A stretch of DNA of 49,084 nt from NCBI GenBank assembly GCA_003246205.1, contig QKBC01000022.1, forward strand, positions 1-49,084. Direction: 5' to 3'. The notes beneath the pieces are model-generated. The model was not told where the DNA came from. It saw only the letters and a list, made by a program, of their open reading frames with translations, and searched no databases. Made by a program: the position numbers and the translations under genes. The stretch is from Flavobacterium haoranii (GTDB taxonomy: Bacteria; Bacteroidota; Bacteroidia; Flavobacteriales; Flavobacteriaceae). Positions 10,393 through 17,820 of this stretch are shown here, piece after piece (the stretch's first letter is position 1; the number at the start of each line of letters is the position of its first letter).

Positions 10393-11091
10393 ATGATTAA
10401 AAATGCTACCTCGTGTTTCAAAGTTAGTGATACTATAAATTGTCCAAAATGCAAAGAGAAAAAGGTTATTAAAAATGGGAGAACAAAAAACAATAAACAG
10501 CAATATTATTGTAAAATCTGCTGTCACCGTTTTATAAAAAATTATTCATATCAAGCTTATAATCCCAATACAAACCAAAATATCATCAAATTAACAAAAG
10601 AAGGTTTAGGGATAAGAAGTATAGCAAGAATATTAAAAATTTCACCAACAACATTATTGAAAAGGATTGTGTCAATTGCCAAAAACATTATCAATCCAAT
10701 TATCAGTAAAGGAAAAACATATGAAGTTGATGAATTATGCACTTACATTAGACATAAGAAAAATTATATCTGGTTAGTATATGCGCTTGAGAGAAACTCA
10801 AAAAACGTTGTCAGTTTTAATGTTGGAAAACGCACAAATAGAACATTAAGCCGAGTTCTTGAAACGTTAAAACTATCAGATGCGAAAAAAATATATACAG
10901 ATAGATTAAAAAACTACAGCTATTTGATTGACGAGAAACTGCATTCCGTAAAACGTTTCGGTACAAATCATATCGAAAGAAAAAATCTAACACTGAGAAC
11001 ACATCTTAAAAGATTGAACCGAAGGACAATTTGTTTCAGTAAAAGTTTGGTTGTTTTGATTTCTATTTTAAAAATTTACTTTTGGATTTGA
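10393..11091 (+). CDS. IS1-family transposase (single ORF)
   Basis: 232 aa. The N-terminus has a zinc-ribbon (CPKCKEKKVIKNGR and CKICCHRF), followed by a helix-turn-helix region (GLGIRSIARILKISPTTLLKR). The C-terminal DDE domain shows the first Asp in YEVDELCTYI, the second in IYTDRLKNY and Glu in NHIERKNL, followed by RTHLKRLNRRTICFSKS, all typical of IS1-family transposases. Unlike classical IS1, it is one ORF with no need for a frameshift. It appears full length and has no internal stop. Its position directly after the orphan Rhs cassettes suggests a role in their arrival or rearrangement, but this is inference. Confidence 0.85.
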   Translation: MIKNATSCFKVSDTINCPKCKEKKVIKNGRTKNNKQQYYCKICCHRFIKNYSYQAYNPNTNQNIIKLTKEGLGIRSIARILKISPTTLLKRIVSIAKNIINPIISKGKTYEVDELCTYIRHKKNYIWLVYALERNSKNVVSFNVGKRTNRTLSRVLETLKLSDAKKIYTDRLKNYSYLIDEKLHSVKRFGTNHIERKNLTLRTHLKRLNRRTICFSKSLVVLISILKIYFWI

Positions 11092-11217
11092 GTTATTAAA
11101 TTGAAAGTTATTTTTTGAAAATTGCTAGAATTTTTCATAACAATAATATTATTGAAGGCAGTTCCTAATTCGTTTGGCCTTTTTAAACGTTACAATCCTT
11201 AATGTCATATTCAAACA

Positions 11218-12207
11218 CTAAAACAAAATTGTAATTCCGGCAGTTTTATATTCAGATGTATACAAAAAGTTAAAGTTCATTTTAAACTTTGATTCAATAG
11301 GAGCTATATCGGTCGTGTTTTTATGAACGGTCTTTTTAATTCTACGATTTGCCGCATTTTTTCCGATAACATATCCCATTAAAAGAGCAAAAGGATAATC
11401 TGAAGCCCAATGAACCTGGGTGCTCATCATTTGAAAAGCCATTATTCCGGCTAAAGGATAACCTACAGGCCTGATCCATTTTACCTCCGGATAATTTACA
11501 GCAATTACAGTAAGAGAGGCAATAAAAGTAGTCATGTGACCGGAAGGCATCGCATCATAGTTAGGCGTGTTTGATTGGTATGCTTTAAAACTGGGAAAGG
11601 GCGTCCAATGACCTCCCGGATTTCCACTTTGAATGGCAGCACTCGGACTTTGCCTGCCGGTAATCCTTTTTATGATTTGTGTACTTATTCCCGAAGCCAT
11701 TACCACTTCGACCAACTCACTCGATACGTTCAACGCTCTGTAATCATTATTTATTTTTCCTGTGATATAAAAACCTCCGCTCAGCAATATTGGAGTTAGG
11801 CTATTGCCCAAATAATAAATAGCTCCGTTAAGATCGTTAGGGATTAATTCTATTCCCAAAACTCGGGTATATCTCACATCTTCATACAAGTTTAAAGATT
11901 TGCCGATTTCCTGTGCATTGTCTGTAAGCTTTTGATCCAACGGAAGTAAAGCCAAAGTACTTCCTATAGCCGCGCTGGTCCATAAAAGATTTTCTTTTTG
12001 AACCGTATATTTTCCGAATTCATAGAGGTCATTCGGAAGATATTCAAACAACTCAAAAAAGCGAGGTTTAGTATAAGTATACGTTATGCTGTCGCTAACT
12101 TCGTAATGTTGTAAAGAATTGATTTCCTGAGAAAAATTTTTTCCGGATGCTAAAAGAATAACAAGTAATACAATGTTCTTTTTAAAAGAATGATCAAGTA
12201 TGTTCAT
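11218..12207 (-). CDS. PAP2-superfamily phosphatase, secreted/membrane-associated
   Basis: 329 aa with an N-terminal signal peptide (NIVLLVILLASGKNFS, cut before Q). The three PAP2 signature regions are visible: KRITGRQSP at 180-188 (variant of KxxxxxxRP), PSGH at 221-224 and a C3 region with H266 and D270 (TQVHWASDYP), although the usual Arg of SRxxxxxH is replaced. The family hydrolyses phosphate from lipid phosphates such as undecaprenyl or phosphatidylglycerol phosphate; the substrate cannot be told here. Hydrophobic helices surround the motifs. It is monocistronic by spacing, ending just after the accessory Rhs/IS region, so it marks the return to ordinary chromosome. Confidence 0.85.
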   Translation of the reverse strand: MNILDHSFKKNIVLLVILLASGKNFSQEINSLQHYEVSDSITYTYTKPRFFELFEYLPNDLYEFGKYTVQKENLLWTSAAIGSTLALLPLDQKLTDNAQEIGKSLNLYEDVRYTRVLGIELIPNDLNGAIYYLGNSLTPILLSGGFYITGKINNDYRALNVSSELVEVVMASGISTQIIKRITGRQSPSAAIQSGNPGGHWTPFPSFKAYQSNTPNYDAMPSGHMTTFIASLTVIAVNYPEVKWIRPVGYPLAGIMAFQMMSTQVHWASDYPFALLMGYVIGKNAANRRIKKTVHKNTTDIAPIESKFKMNFNFLYTSEYKTAGITILF

Positions 12208-12332
12208 ACCGGAAAGAAGGTTAAAAACTACGTTTAAATATAATGAAAAATTGCAGGATTCATATAAAGTCGCTAAAAATAAAAATCAGTAATTCTTTTC
12301 AGTAGAAACAGTTTTTTAAAGAAGAAATATAA

Positions 12333-12365
12333 AAAATCGGATACCTGAAAAAGATACCCGATTTT
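12333..12365 (-). terminator. intrinsic terminator after the small membrane protein gene
   Basis: An imperfect hairpin with an 8-bp outer stem (AAAATCGG / CCGATTTT) is followed on the minus strand by a T-run. It starts 17 bp after the stop of the 12382-12705 gene. Confidence 0.7.
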
Positions 12366-12381
12366 CTAAAAGAGAAGTTAG

Positions 12382-12705
12382 TTAAGAATTCTGAGCATTT
12401 ATTGAATTCAGAACTTCCTGAGTAATATCTTTTCCGCCAGACAGGTTAGTATATAATGATCCGATGCTGTAAATAGGTCCCCACGGAATACCCCACCAAC
12501 CGAAGAATAAAGTAAGAAGTGTATAGCTGATGCTGTGTTTAACCGTTGATTCATCCGCTTTGATAAAATAAACATCACTTCCTCGTTTAAAGGTCATGAT
12601 AAGGATCGAAAAGCAATATTGAAAAACTACAAATTTAGCCCCTCTGCTTAGTTCACGGTTGATGTCGTCTGTAGAAAGACCTTCAATGTTTTTAATAGCA
12701 GCCAT
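12382..12705 (-). CDS. small putative membrane protein, unknown function
   Basis: 107 aa. The N-terminal third is polar (AAIKNIEGLSTDDINRELSR), followed by a hydrophobic segment (FVVFQYCFSILIMTF) and a second region built around LLTLFFGWWGIPWGPIYSIG, an aromatic, Pro/Gly-rich motif found in small bacterial membrane-associated proteins of unknown role. I do not recognise a named family. A terminator follows, and the gene is separated from its upstream neighbour by about 210 bp, so it is probably transcribed alone. Coding is supported by the clean frame, the typical flavobacterial codon use and the flanking terminator. Confidence 0.65.
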   Translation of the reverse strand: MAAIKNIEGLSTDDINRELSRGAKFVVFQYCFSILIMTFKRGSDVYFIKADESTVKHSISYTLLTLFFGWWGIPWGPIYSIGSLYTNLSGGKDITQEVLNSINAQNS

Positions 12706-12915
12706 TAATTGTTTTTAATGTTAAATAAGTTTGTCCTACTCATCTGGCTTTTCGGTTCCGCCTCGTTTTGTGGTTTCTGAACTCCGTTTTTTAGAGAAAA
12801 TCTCTGTGATAAATTTAAACAAAACGGATGGAATTCAAAATTTTCTGTAAAAAAAGAAAAGTGTTTTTGAGATAAAGAAAAAAAGAAGGATTAAAAAATT
12901 TACAATGTATTGAGA

Positions 12916-13356
12916 TTAATATGTAGGAACTGCATCAAAAAGTGTTACATTATAATTTTGCATGGTGTCTGGAGGATAAACTTTTAACTGAAAATCTTTT
13001 GACGAGTTCGGCTCATAATATTCGTATAGTGTATATGTTTTACTTTCCAGTAAAGTATTAGTTTTTGAGAAGTATTCAACGGTTAATCTTAAATCTTTAT
13101 ATTTTGCCAATGTAGCAGAATTTTTGATTATACCATTGATTAAAAAACCATCATATTTTGCTCTGGAAAATAAACCAGCCTTTTTTATTTGATTTCTATT
13201 TAATTTAACGGATTCTAATTTAAGATATTGATGCGGATTTCTTGATTCTTGGATTTTTAATTCCATTTTTAATTCTTCAGGTGTTTTTTGTCTATTTTGA
13301 TTGCATGAAGAGACTGAGAAAAGTATCAATAGAATCAAAGTATAATAAGTATTCAT
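12916..13356 (-). CDS. putative lipoprotein, FxLyD-like
   Basis: 146 aa. The signal sequence LILLILFSVSSC gives a lipoprotein with C18. The mature part begins with a charged stretch (TPEELKMELKIQESRNP), then a compact beta-rich region with GIIKNSATLAKYKDLRLTVEY and a closing strand pattern similar to FxLyD-type extracytoplasmic domains; that resemblance is by eye only. It follows the secreted 13388-14200 gene by 31 bp on the same strand, so the two are likely co-transcribed. No enzymatic motif is visible. Confidence 0.65.
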   Translation of the reverse strand: MNTYYTLILLILFSVSSCNQNRQKTPEELKMELKIQESRNPHQYLKLESVKLNRNQIKKAGLFSRAKYDGFLINGIIKNSATLAKYKDLRLTVEYFSKTNTLLESKTYTLYEYYEPNSSKDFQLKVYPPDTMQNYNVTLFDAVPTY

Positions 13357-13387
13357 AATTTTTTTAGTTTTTAGTTAACTTATAGAA

Positions 13388-14200
13388 TTAATCACGAGTT
13401 TGACAATCTGAGAAGTGTTTTTGAGTTAATGACTTTAGCTCGTATTCAGCCATTAAATTCAAATCAGAAGGTTTTAATTCGGATGTTAATTTAGCCATCA
13501 TACAAATTGAAATTTCTTCTATTTTTTTGTTACTATAAAATGGAAATGATTTTTTAATGTCATGTTTTAAACGATTAAAAATTAAATCTTTACTCTTTTT
13601 GTCCCAAACGTTCATATCTGTAATTGTCTCTTCGACAATGGCAACAACTTCTAATTTAACATTTATACCTTCTCTTGATGAAGTATTTCTTATGACAAGG
13701 AAATGAGTTCCTTGCTTAACATCATCTATTTTAACTTTTCCGTCTTTTGCGCTTGCAACAGATCCTTCTATATTATAATTAGGTGATTTATATTTCCAGA
13801 TTCCCCAAAAGTCTTTTTCAAAAAAGATGTCATAGCCCTTTCTATCTGTTAAGTAAACATCAATTAGCCCTATTCCTTTAGGAATCTTTATTAAACTTAT
13901 TAGGCTATTTGAAAGACTTGTAGTGCTTAAAATTAAACGTAATTGATTTTCTAGTTGTATGTTTTGTTCTTTGTTTTCATTAGGTTCAGTTGTAAATGCG
14001 TAATACCATTCTAATGTATTAGGAGGTAAATCGATTTTAAATCCAATTCTAGAGTTTCCACCAAACGCAGATTTAGCCCCGCCGTTTAAGTAAAATGTTT
14101 GAGGTTCAAGTATTTGAATTACTTTTTGTTTTTTAGTTTGAACCTGAGACTGCACTAAAATTGAGATGAGGCAGATGATAAGAGTAATAAATTTTTTCAT
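13388..14200 (-). CDS. secreted protein of unknown function
   Basis: 270 aa. The signal peptide is FITLIICLISILVQS followed by QVQT. The mature protein is mostly beta-strand-like, with hydrophobic/aromatic alternation (IGFKIDLPPNTLEWYYAFTT, YDIFFEKDFWGIWKY) and a region GTHFLVIRNTSSREGINVKLEV that looks like a jelly-roll or pre-peptidase C-terminal type domain. The last 70 residues are helical and charged with two Cys. No catalytic motif or family recognised. It is likely in an operon with the lipoprotein gene just downstream. Confidence 0.65.
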   Translation of the reverse strand: MKKFITLIICLISILVQSQVQTKKQKVIQILEPQTFYLNGGAKSAFGGNSRIGFKIDLPPNTLEWYYAFTTEPNENKEQNIQLENQLRLILSTTSLSNSLISLIKIPKGIGLIDVYLTDRKGYDIFFEKDFWGIWKYKSPNYNIEGSVASAKDGKVKIDDVKQGTHFLVIRNTSSREGINVKLEVVAIVEETITDMNVWDKKSKDLIFNRLKHDIKKSFPFYSNKKIEEISICMMAKLTSELKPSDLNLMAEYELKSLTQKHFSDCQTRD

Positions 14201-14350
14201 GTATAGTTTTTTTGAGTATAGAATTTTTATGTCCAGTAAACAGTAAAGTTTATGCTTTGATAATTATCTTACTCAAAACTAAATAGTAAAGGACCTTGTT
14301 TTTTACGGGTTTCCGTAAATAGGGTGAAGAAATTAATAAGAATGAAAAGA

Positions 14351-14995
14351 TTACAAAGTTCCCAATATTTTGATCTTTTTGGAAGTAGAGATTCCACCGG
14401 GATTGCAGCCTGGTTGTCCTTCAGGTATTGCAACGTTGAGTTTTTGATAGTAGGCTTCCCAAACAGCAAAATAATTTTGTGATCCCGGTGCTTTGAAAGT
14501 CATTGGGAACAATTCAAATAAAGGCTTTCCATAAGCTTTTAAGAAGCAATCGTAGATGAGTTCAGAACAATAATATTTGTCATTGTCATACAAATATTCG
14601 TCGTCATAAGGAATGCCAAGTTGTTGTAAGCCAAAAGCAACGGCTGACGGGATTAATTTTCGGTAGCGTTTCTTCAATCGGCCTACATACATAGGTAAAT
14701 CAGTATACGAACAAAAGATTGCATAAGGAGTAAGTTTAACTTCTTGACCGGAAGCTTCTAAAATATAAATATTTCCTTCCTGAATGACAACCATTCCCAT
14801 GTGGTTAAAATCGATTCCGTTATAACCTTCCGTAACTTGATTGATCGCATCACAAAGCGGACCGCAATGCATGGATTGAAAAATAAAATCGCCATTTTGC
14901 AGTTCAATCTTGTTCTGCGAAAAACTCACAAAATGGAACAACAAAAACAGGATGAAACAGTTAGTCTTCACGATTGATATTTTCTTCAAATTCAT
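14351..14995 (-). CDS. YiiX/YebB-like NlpC/P60-superfamily cysteine hydrolase
   Basis: About 215 aa. The motifs of the permuted papain-like YiiX/YebB group are present in order: LQNGDFIFQ near the N-terminus, NHMGMVV with the catalytic His, and KYYCSELIYDCF with the catalytic Cys. A signal peptide (CFILFLLFHFVSFS then Q) indicates export. The start is uncertain: ATG 14995 and GTG 14971 are both plausible, and an upstream ATG at 15022 lies deep inside truB. All choices overlap the truB stop at 14961, so it is the last gene of the ftsX-uppP-truB run. Such enzymes cleave amide or ester bonds in cell-wall or lipid substrates; the substrate here is unknown. Confidence 0.78.
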   Translation of the reverse strand: MNLKKISIVKTNCFILFLLFHFVSFSQNKIELQNGDFIFQSMHCGPLCDAINQVTEGYNGIDFNHMGMVVIQEGNIYILEASGQEVKLTPYAIFCSYTDLPMYVGRLKKRYRKLIPSAVAFGLQQLGIPYDDEYLYDNDKYYCSELIYDCFLKAYGKPLFELFPMTFKAPGSQNYFAVWEAYYQKLNVAIPEGQPGCNPGGISTSKKIKILGTL

Positions 14996-15659
14996 TCGGG
15001 CTAATAGCATCAGCAACGTCATAAGCGCCTATTTTGGTGCGGCGTAAAGCCGTTAAATATCCACCAGATAGCAACGCTTTTCCAAAATCGTGAGCCAGTG
15101 AACGGATATAGGTTCCTTTACTGCACTTTACCCTGAAATCGACTTCTGGTAAGGCAATGCGAGTCAATTCAAATTCGTAAATAGTAGTTTTTCGGGCTTC
15201 AATTTCTACTTCCTCACCGGCACGAGCATGTTCGTACAAACGTTTTCCGTCTTTTTTAATAGCGGAAAAAACAGGTGGTTTCTGTAAAATTTCGCCGGTA
15301 AATTGCTGCAAAGTTTCTTGTAACAAAGCTTCGGTAATATGTTCGGTTGGAAAGGTTTGATCCACTTCAGTTTCTAAGTCGTAAGAAGGCGTGGTGGCAC
15401 CCAAAAGAATCGTTCCGGTGTATTCTTTTTCCTGAGCCTGAATTTCATTGATTTTCTTCGTAAACTTTCCGGTACAAATAATCAATAAACCGGTTGCTAA
15501 CGGATCTAAAGTTCCGGCATGCCCAATTTTAAAACGCTTGGATAAATTGAACTTTCGTTTTAAAACATATTTCAATTTATTCACAGCCTGAAACGAACTC
15601 CAAGTAAGTGGTTTATCGATCAAAAGTACTTTTCCTTCCGTAAAGTCCTCGGCTTGCAT
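14961..15659 (-). CDS. truB: tRNA pseudouridine-55 synthase TruB
   Basis: 232 aa. The catalytic motif GHAGTLDPLATG begins at residue 46, with the nucleophile D52. The KPLTWSSFQAVNKLK N-terminal motif, PPVFSAIKKDGKRLYEHAR and CSKGTYIRSLAHDFG also match TruB. It makes pseudouridine 55 in the T-loop of tRNAs. The length is short because Bacteroidota TruB often lacks the full PUA domain. Its ATG overlaps the stop of uppP by 1 bp (TAATG), indicating translational coupling. Confidence 0.95.
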   Translation of the reverse strand: MQAEDFTEGKVLLIDKPLTWSSFQAVNKLKYVLKRKFNLSKRFKIGHAGTLDPLATGLLIICTGKFTKKINEIQAQEKEYTGTILLGATTPSYDLETEVDQTFPTEHITEALLQETLQQFTGEILQKPPVFSAIKKDGKRLYEHARAGEEVEIEARKTTIYEFELTRIALPEVDFRVKCSKGTYIRSLAHDFGKALLSGGYLTALRRTKIGAYDVADAISPNEFEENINRED

Positions 15660-16444
15660 TAGATAACAATTAGCGGTTTAACAAAGAAATGGATGAGTAA
15701 AATAATAGCCCCCGCAATAATACGATAATAACCAAACAATTTAAAACCGTGTTTTTGTAAAAATCCGATGAACGATTTGATAGCGATCATTGCCACAACA
15801 AAACCAACAACATTTCCGATGATAAGTAAATAGGTTTGATCTTGTGTTAGTTCAAATCCGGCTTTATAATAATCGTACGATTTTTTTACTGTTGCACCTA
15901 GCATCGTTGGGATAGCCAAGAAGAATGAAAATTCGGCAGCTGTAGTTCTCGATAGTTTTTGTGTCATTCCACCAACAATACTGGCACCACTTCTTGATAC
16001 ACCAGGAATCATCGCTAAACATTGGAACAAACCAATTTTTAAAGCGGTTAGATAGGAAATTTCCGTTCCTTCATCGTGACCAAACCAATCATCTACTTTC
16101 AGTAGAATGAATCCGCCAATGATTAAAGAAACAGCAACCGTTATCGGATTTTCCAATAAACTATCAATAAAGTCACTCAACAACAAACCGAAAACAACTG
16201 CCGGAAGAAAAGCAACAAATAGTTTATAGTAAAAATCTAAACTTTGAAAAAAGCGTTTGAAATATAAAACCACAACTGATAAGATGGTTCCCAATTGAAT
16301 AACAATCGTGAATAATTTGGTAAAATCGTCGTGAGCAATGCCAAAAAAAGAAGAAGCTACAATCATGTGTCCGGTAGAAGAAACCGGTAAAAATTCAGTA
16401 ATTCCTTCAATAATAGCTAAAATGATGGCTTGAAGTGTATCCAT
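15659..16444 (-). CDS. uppP: undecaprenyl-diphosphatase UppP/BacA
   Basis: 261 aa integral membrane protein. The signature [14 protein letters not shown] lies at residues 13-26 and the second active-site motif is in [14 protein letters not shown]. Both are diagnostic of the BacA family, which dephosphorylates undecaprenyl diphosphate to recycle the lipid carrier for peptidoglycan and other wall polymers. Several hydrophobic helices follow. It lies between DUF3098 and truB on the same strand, the usual order in Flavobacteria, and is coupled to truB by a 1-bp overlap. Confidence 0.96.
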   Translation of the reverse strand: MDTLQAIILAIIEGITEFLPVSSTGHMIVASSFFGIAHDDFTKLFTIVIQLGTILSVVVLYFKRFFQSLDFYYKLFVAFLPAVVFGLLLSDFIDSLLENPITVAVSLIIGGFILLKVDDWFGHDEGTEISYLTALKIGLFQCLAMIPGVSRSGASIVGGMTQKLSRTTAAEFSFFLAIPTMLGATVKKSYDYYKAGFELTQDQTYLLIIGNVVGFVVAMIAIKSFIGFLQKHGFKLFGYYRIIAGAIILLIHFFVKPLIVI

Positions 16445-16499
16445 TTTTTTGAGTGTTCTGTCTTAAAGTACCGTTTTACAGTACTGATGGTTGCAATTA

Positions 16500-16739
16500 C
16501 TATTTTTTATTTTTTTTAAAAATAGAATAAATGACCACCGCAAAACCGGCTAAAACGATAGTAGGTGCTAAACGAATTCTTCTGAAACTGAAAATTTCTT
16601 CGCTGAAAACGTTCGGATCATCACTTCCGCCGCCACTCATAAGCAAAAAGCCCAGAGCAATGATAGCCAAGCCGATTAACAAAACAATATAGTTAGCTTT
16701 ACCAAATAAAAATTCTTCGTTATGTGTGTTATCTTTCAT
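16500..16739 (-). CDS. DUF3098 family small membrane protein
   Basis: 79 aa with two membrane helices (YIVLLIGLAIIALGFLLMSG and LAPTIVLAGFAVVIYSIF) separated by SGGGSDDPNVFSEEIFSFRR, the conserved DUF3098 segment. It sits 17 bp after ftsX and 55 bp before uppP on the same strand, as in many Bacteroidota. The function is unknown; conserved company with FtsX and UppP suggests envelope or division-related work. Confidence 0.88.
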   Translation of the reverse strand: MKDNTHNEEFLFGKANYIVLLIGLAIIALGFLLMSGGGSDDPNVFSEEIFSFRRIRLAPTIVLAGFAVVIYSIFKKNKK

Positions 16740-16756
16740 AAAAATTCAATTAATGA

Positions 16757-17632
16757 CTAATACAAATCGTCTGTTCTTAAATTTAAAAAACGTTGTGTAG
16801 CAAAGAATGTACTGATAGAAGTAATTACAATTCCTATTAAAAGTACACCGCCAAAAATAATTCCTAAAGAAGCGTAATCTTTTGCAATATGTAAACTTGG
16901 AAAATATTTGTCAATATAAAGAACACCGGCATATAAAGCAATAATAGCAAGAATAGAGCCAACTAAGCCCAATTTAATGCTGCGCCAGATGAATGGTTTA
17001 CGGATAAAAGCCTTAGTAGCACCCACCATTTGCATAGTTTTTATGGTGAAACGATGCGAATAAATAGACAAGCGCAACGAACTGTTGATTAGTAACATGG
17101 CAATAGCCGCTAAAAAACCGCTGGCAATCAACATATAAAAACTGATTCTTTTAATATTGTCATTAACAAGGTCAACCAATTGCTTGTCATAGATAATTTC
17201 TGAAACGTATTCGTTCTTCTTAAAACCCGTTTCTATTTTTTTAATGCTGTCCGCTATAACATAATCCCCTTTCAGGTTAATGTCAAATGAGTTTTGCAGC
17301 GGATTAAAACCTAAGAATTCCATGAAATCCTTACCGACAATGTCTACATTATTTTTGGCAGCACTGTCTTTTTGAACAAAAGCATATTCCTTGATAAAAC
17401 GAGAATTCTTTAATTCCGTGTCAAAAGCATTCAAGATACTGTCATTGGCCTCATTCATAAAAAAGACAGTCATCGGAATATTTTCTTTAAAATCATTGGT
17501 AATCTTTTTTGAATTAATCACAAAAAGACCTAAAGTTCCCAATAAAAAGAGTACTAAAAAAATACTCAATATTACAGAAAAATAAGATGAAATTAAACGC
17601 CTTTTTTGATAGTTTTCAAAAGATGAAGCCAT
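16757..17632 (-). CDS. ftsX: cell division ABC-transporter permease-like FtsX
   Basis: 291 aa. It has the FtsX topology: an N-terminal helix (YFSVILSIFLVLFLLGTLGL), a periplasmic domain of about 130 residues (IPMTVFFMNEANDSILNAF, KKNEYVSEIIYDKQLVDLV) and three more helices. The MQMVGATKAFIRKPF stretch is the conserved coupling region. FtsX works with the ATPase FtsE to activate peptidoglycan hydrolases at the septum; ftsE is not in the window. It heads the minus-strand run ftsX-DUF3098-uppP-truB-hydrolase and is divergent from leuS. Confidence 0.93.
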   Translation of the reverse strand: MASSFENYQKRRLISSYFSVILSIFLVLFLLGTLGLFVINSKKITNDFKENIPMTVFFMNEANDSILNAFDTELKNSRFIKEYAFVQKDSAAKNNVDIVGKDFMEFLGFNPLQNSFDINLKGDYVIADSIKKIETGFKKNEYVSEIIYDKQLVDLVNDNIKRISFYMLIASGFLAAIAMLLINSSLRLSIYSHRFTIKTMQMVGATKAFIRKPFIWRSIKLGLVGSILAIIALYAGVLYIDKYFPSLHIAKDYASLGIIFGGVLLIGIVITSISTFFATQRFLNLRTDDLY

Positions 17633-17723
17633 AGTTTCCTTTAAATTATGCGGTAAAAGTAAAAAAGAATTTTGGTATATATAGAATATAACAACAAAGT
17701 TTTAACTTTCGTATTATAAAATG

Positions 17724-17731
17724 TAAATTTG
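17724..17731 (+). promoter_or_regulatory. candidate -7 element for leuS
   Basis: TAAATTTG fits the Bacteroidota -7 consensus TAnnTTTG. No clear TTG element lies 17-21 bp upstream, so this is a partial match. It would give a leader of about 80 nt containing the inverted repeat at 17753-17790. Confidence 0.4.
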
Positions 17732-17752
17732 CAGCTAAATTTTTTAGCCAAA

Positions 17753-17790
17753 AGTTTACAGTCGCAGTTTTCATGGAGCTACTGTAAACT
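17753..17790 (+). repeat. inverted repeat in the leuS leader
   Basis: AGTTTACAGT (17753-17762) and ACTGTAAACT (17781-17790) are perfect 10-bp inverted copies with an 18-base loop. The right arm starts a short direct repeat, GTAAACTGATAAC, seen again at 17798. It lies 30 bp before the leuS start codon. There is no T-run after it, so it is not an obvious terminator. Confidence 0.6.
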
Positions 17791-17820
17791 GATAACCGTA
17801 AACTGATAACTAATAGCTGA

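Larger units (their letters stand above)
10253..11150 (+). mobile_element. possible IS1-like element, ends uncertain
   Basis: The element is anchored by the transposase. A candidate left end starting GGTAGTGTTTCAG at 10253 resembles IS1-family ends (GGTRRTG), but I find no matching CACTACC on the right within 130 bp of the transposase stop and no target-site duplication. The right end is therefore lost, diverged or misplaced; the boundary given is approximate. Confidence 0.3.

Noticed and set aside
14269..14469. Small minus-strand frame overlapping the cysteine hydrolase end
   Set aside because: It overlaps the well-supported hydrolase in another frame and has no features of its own.
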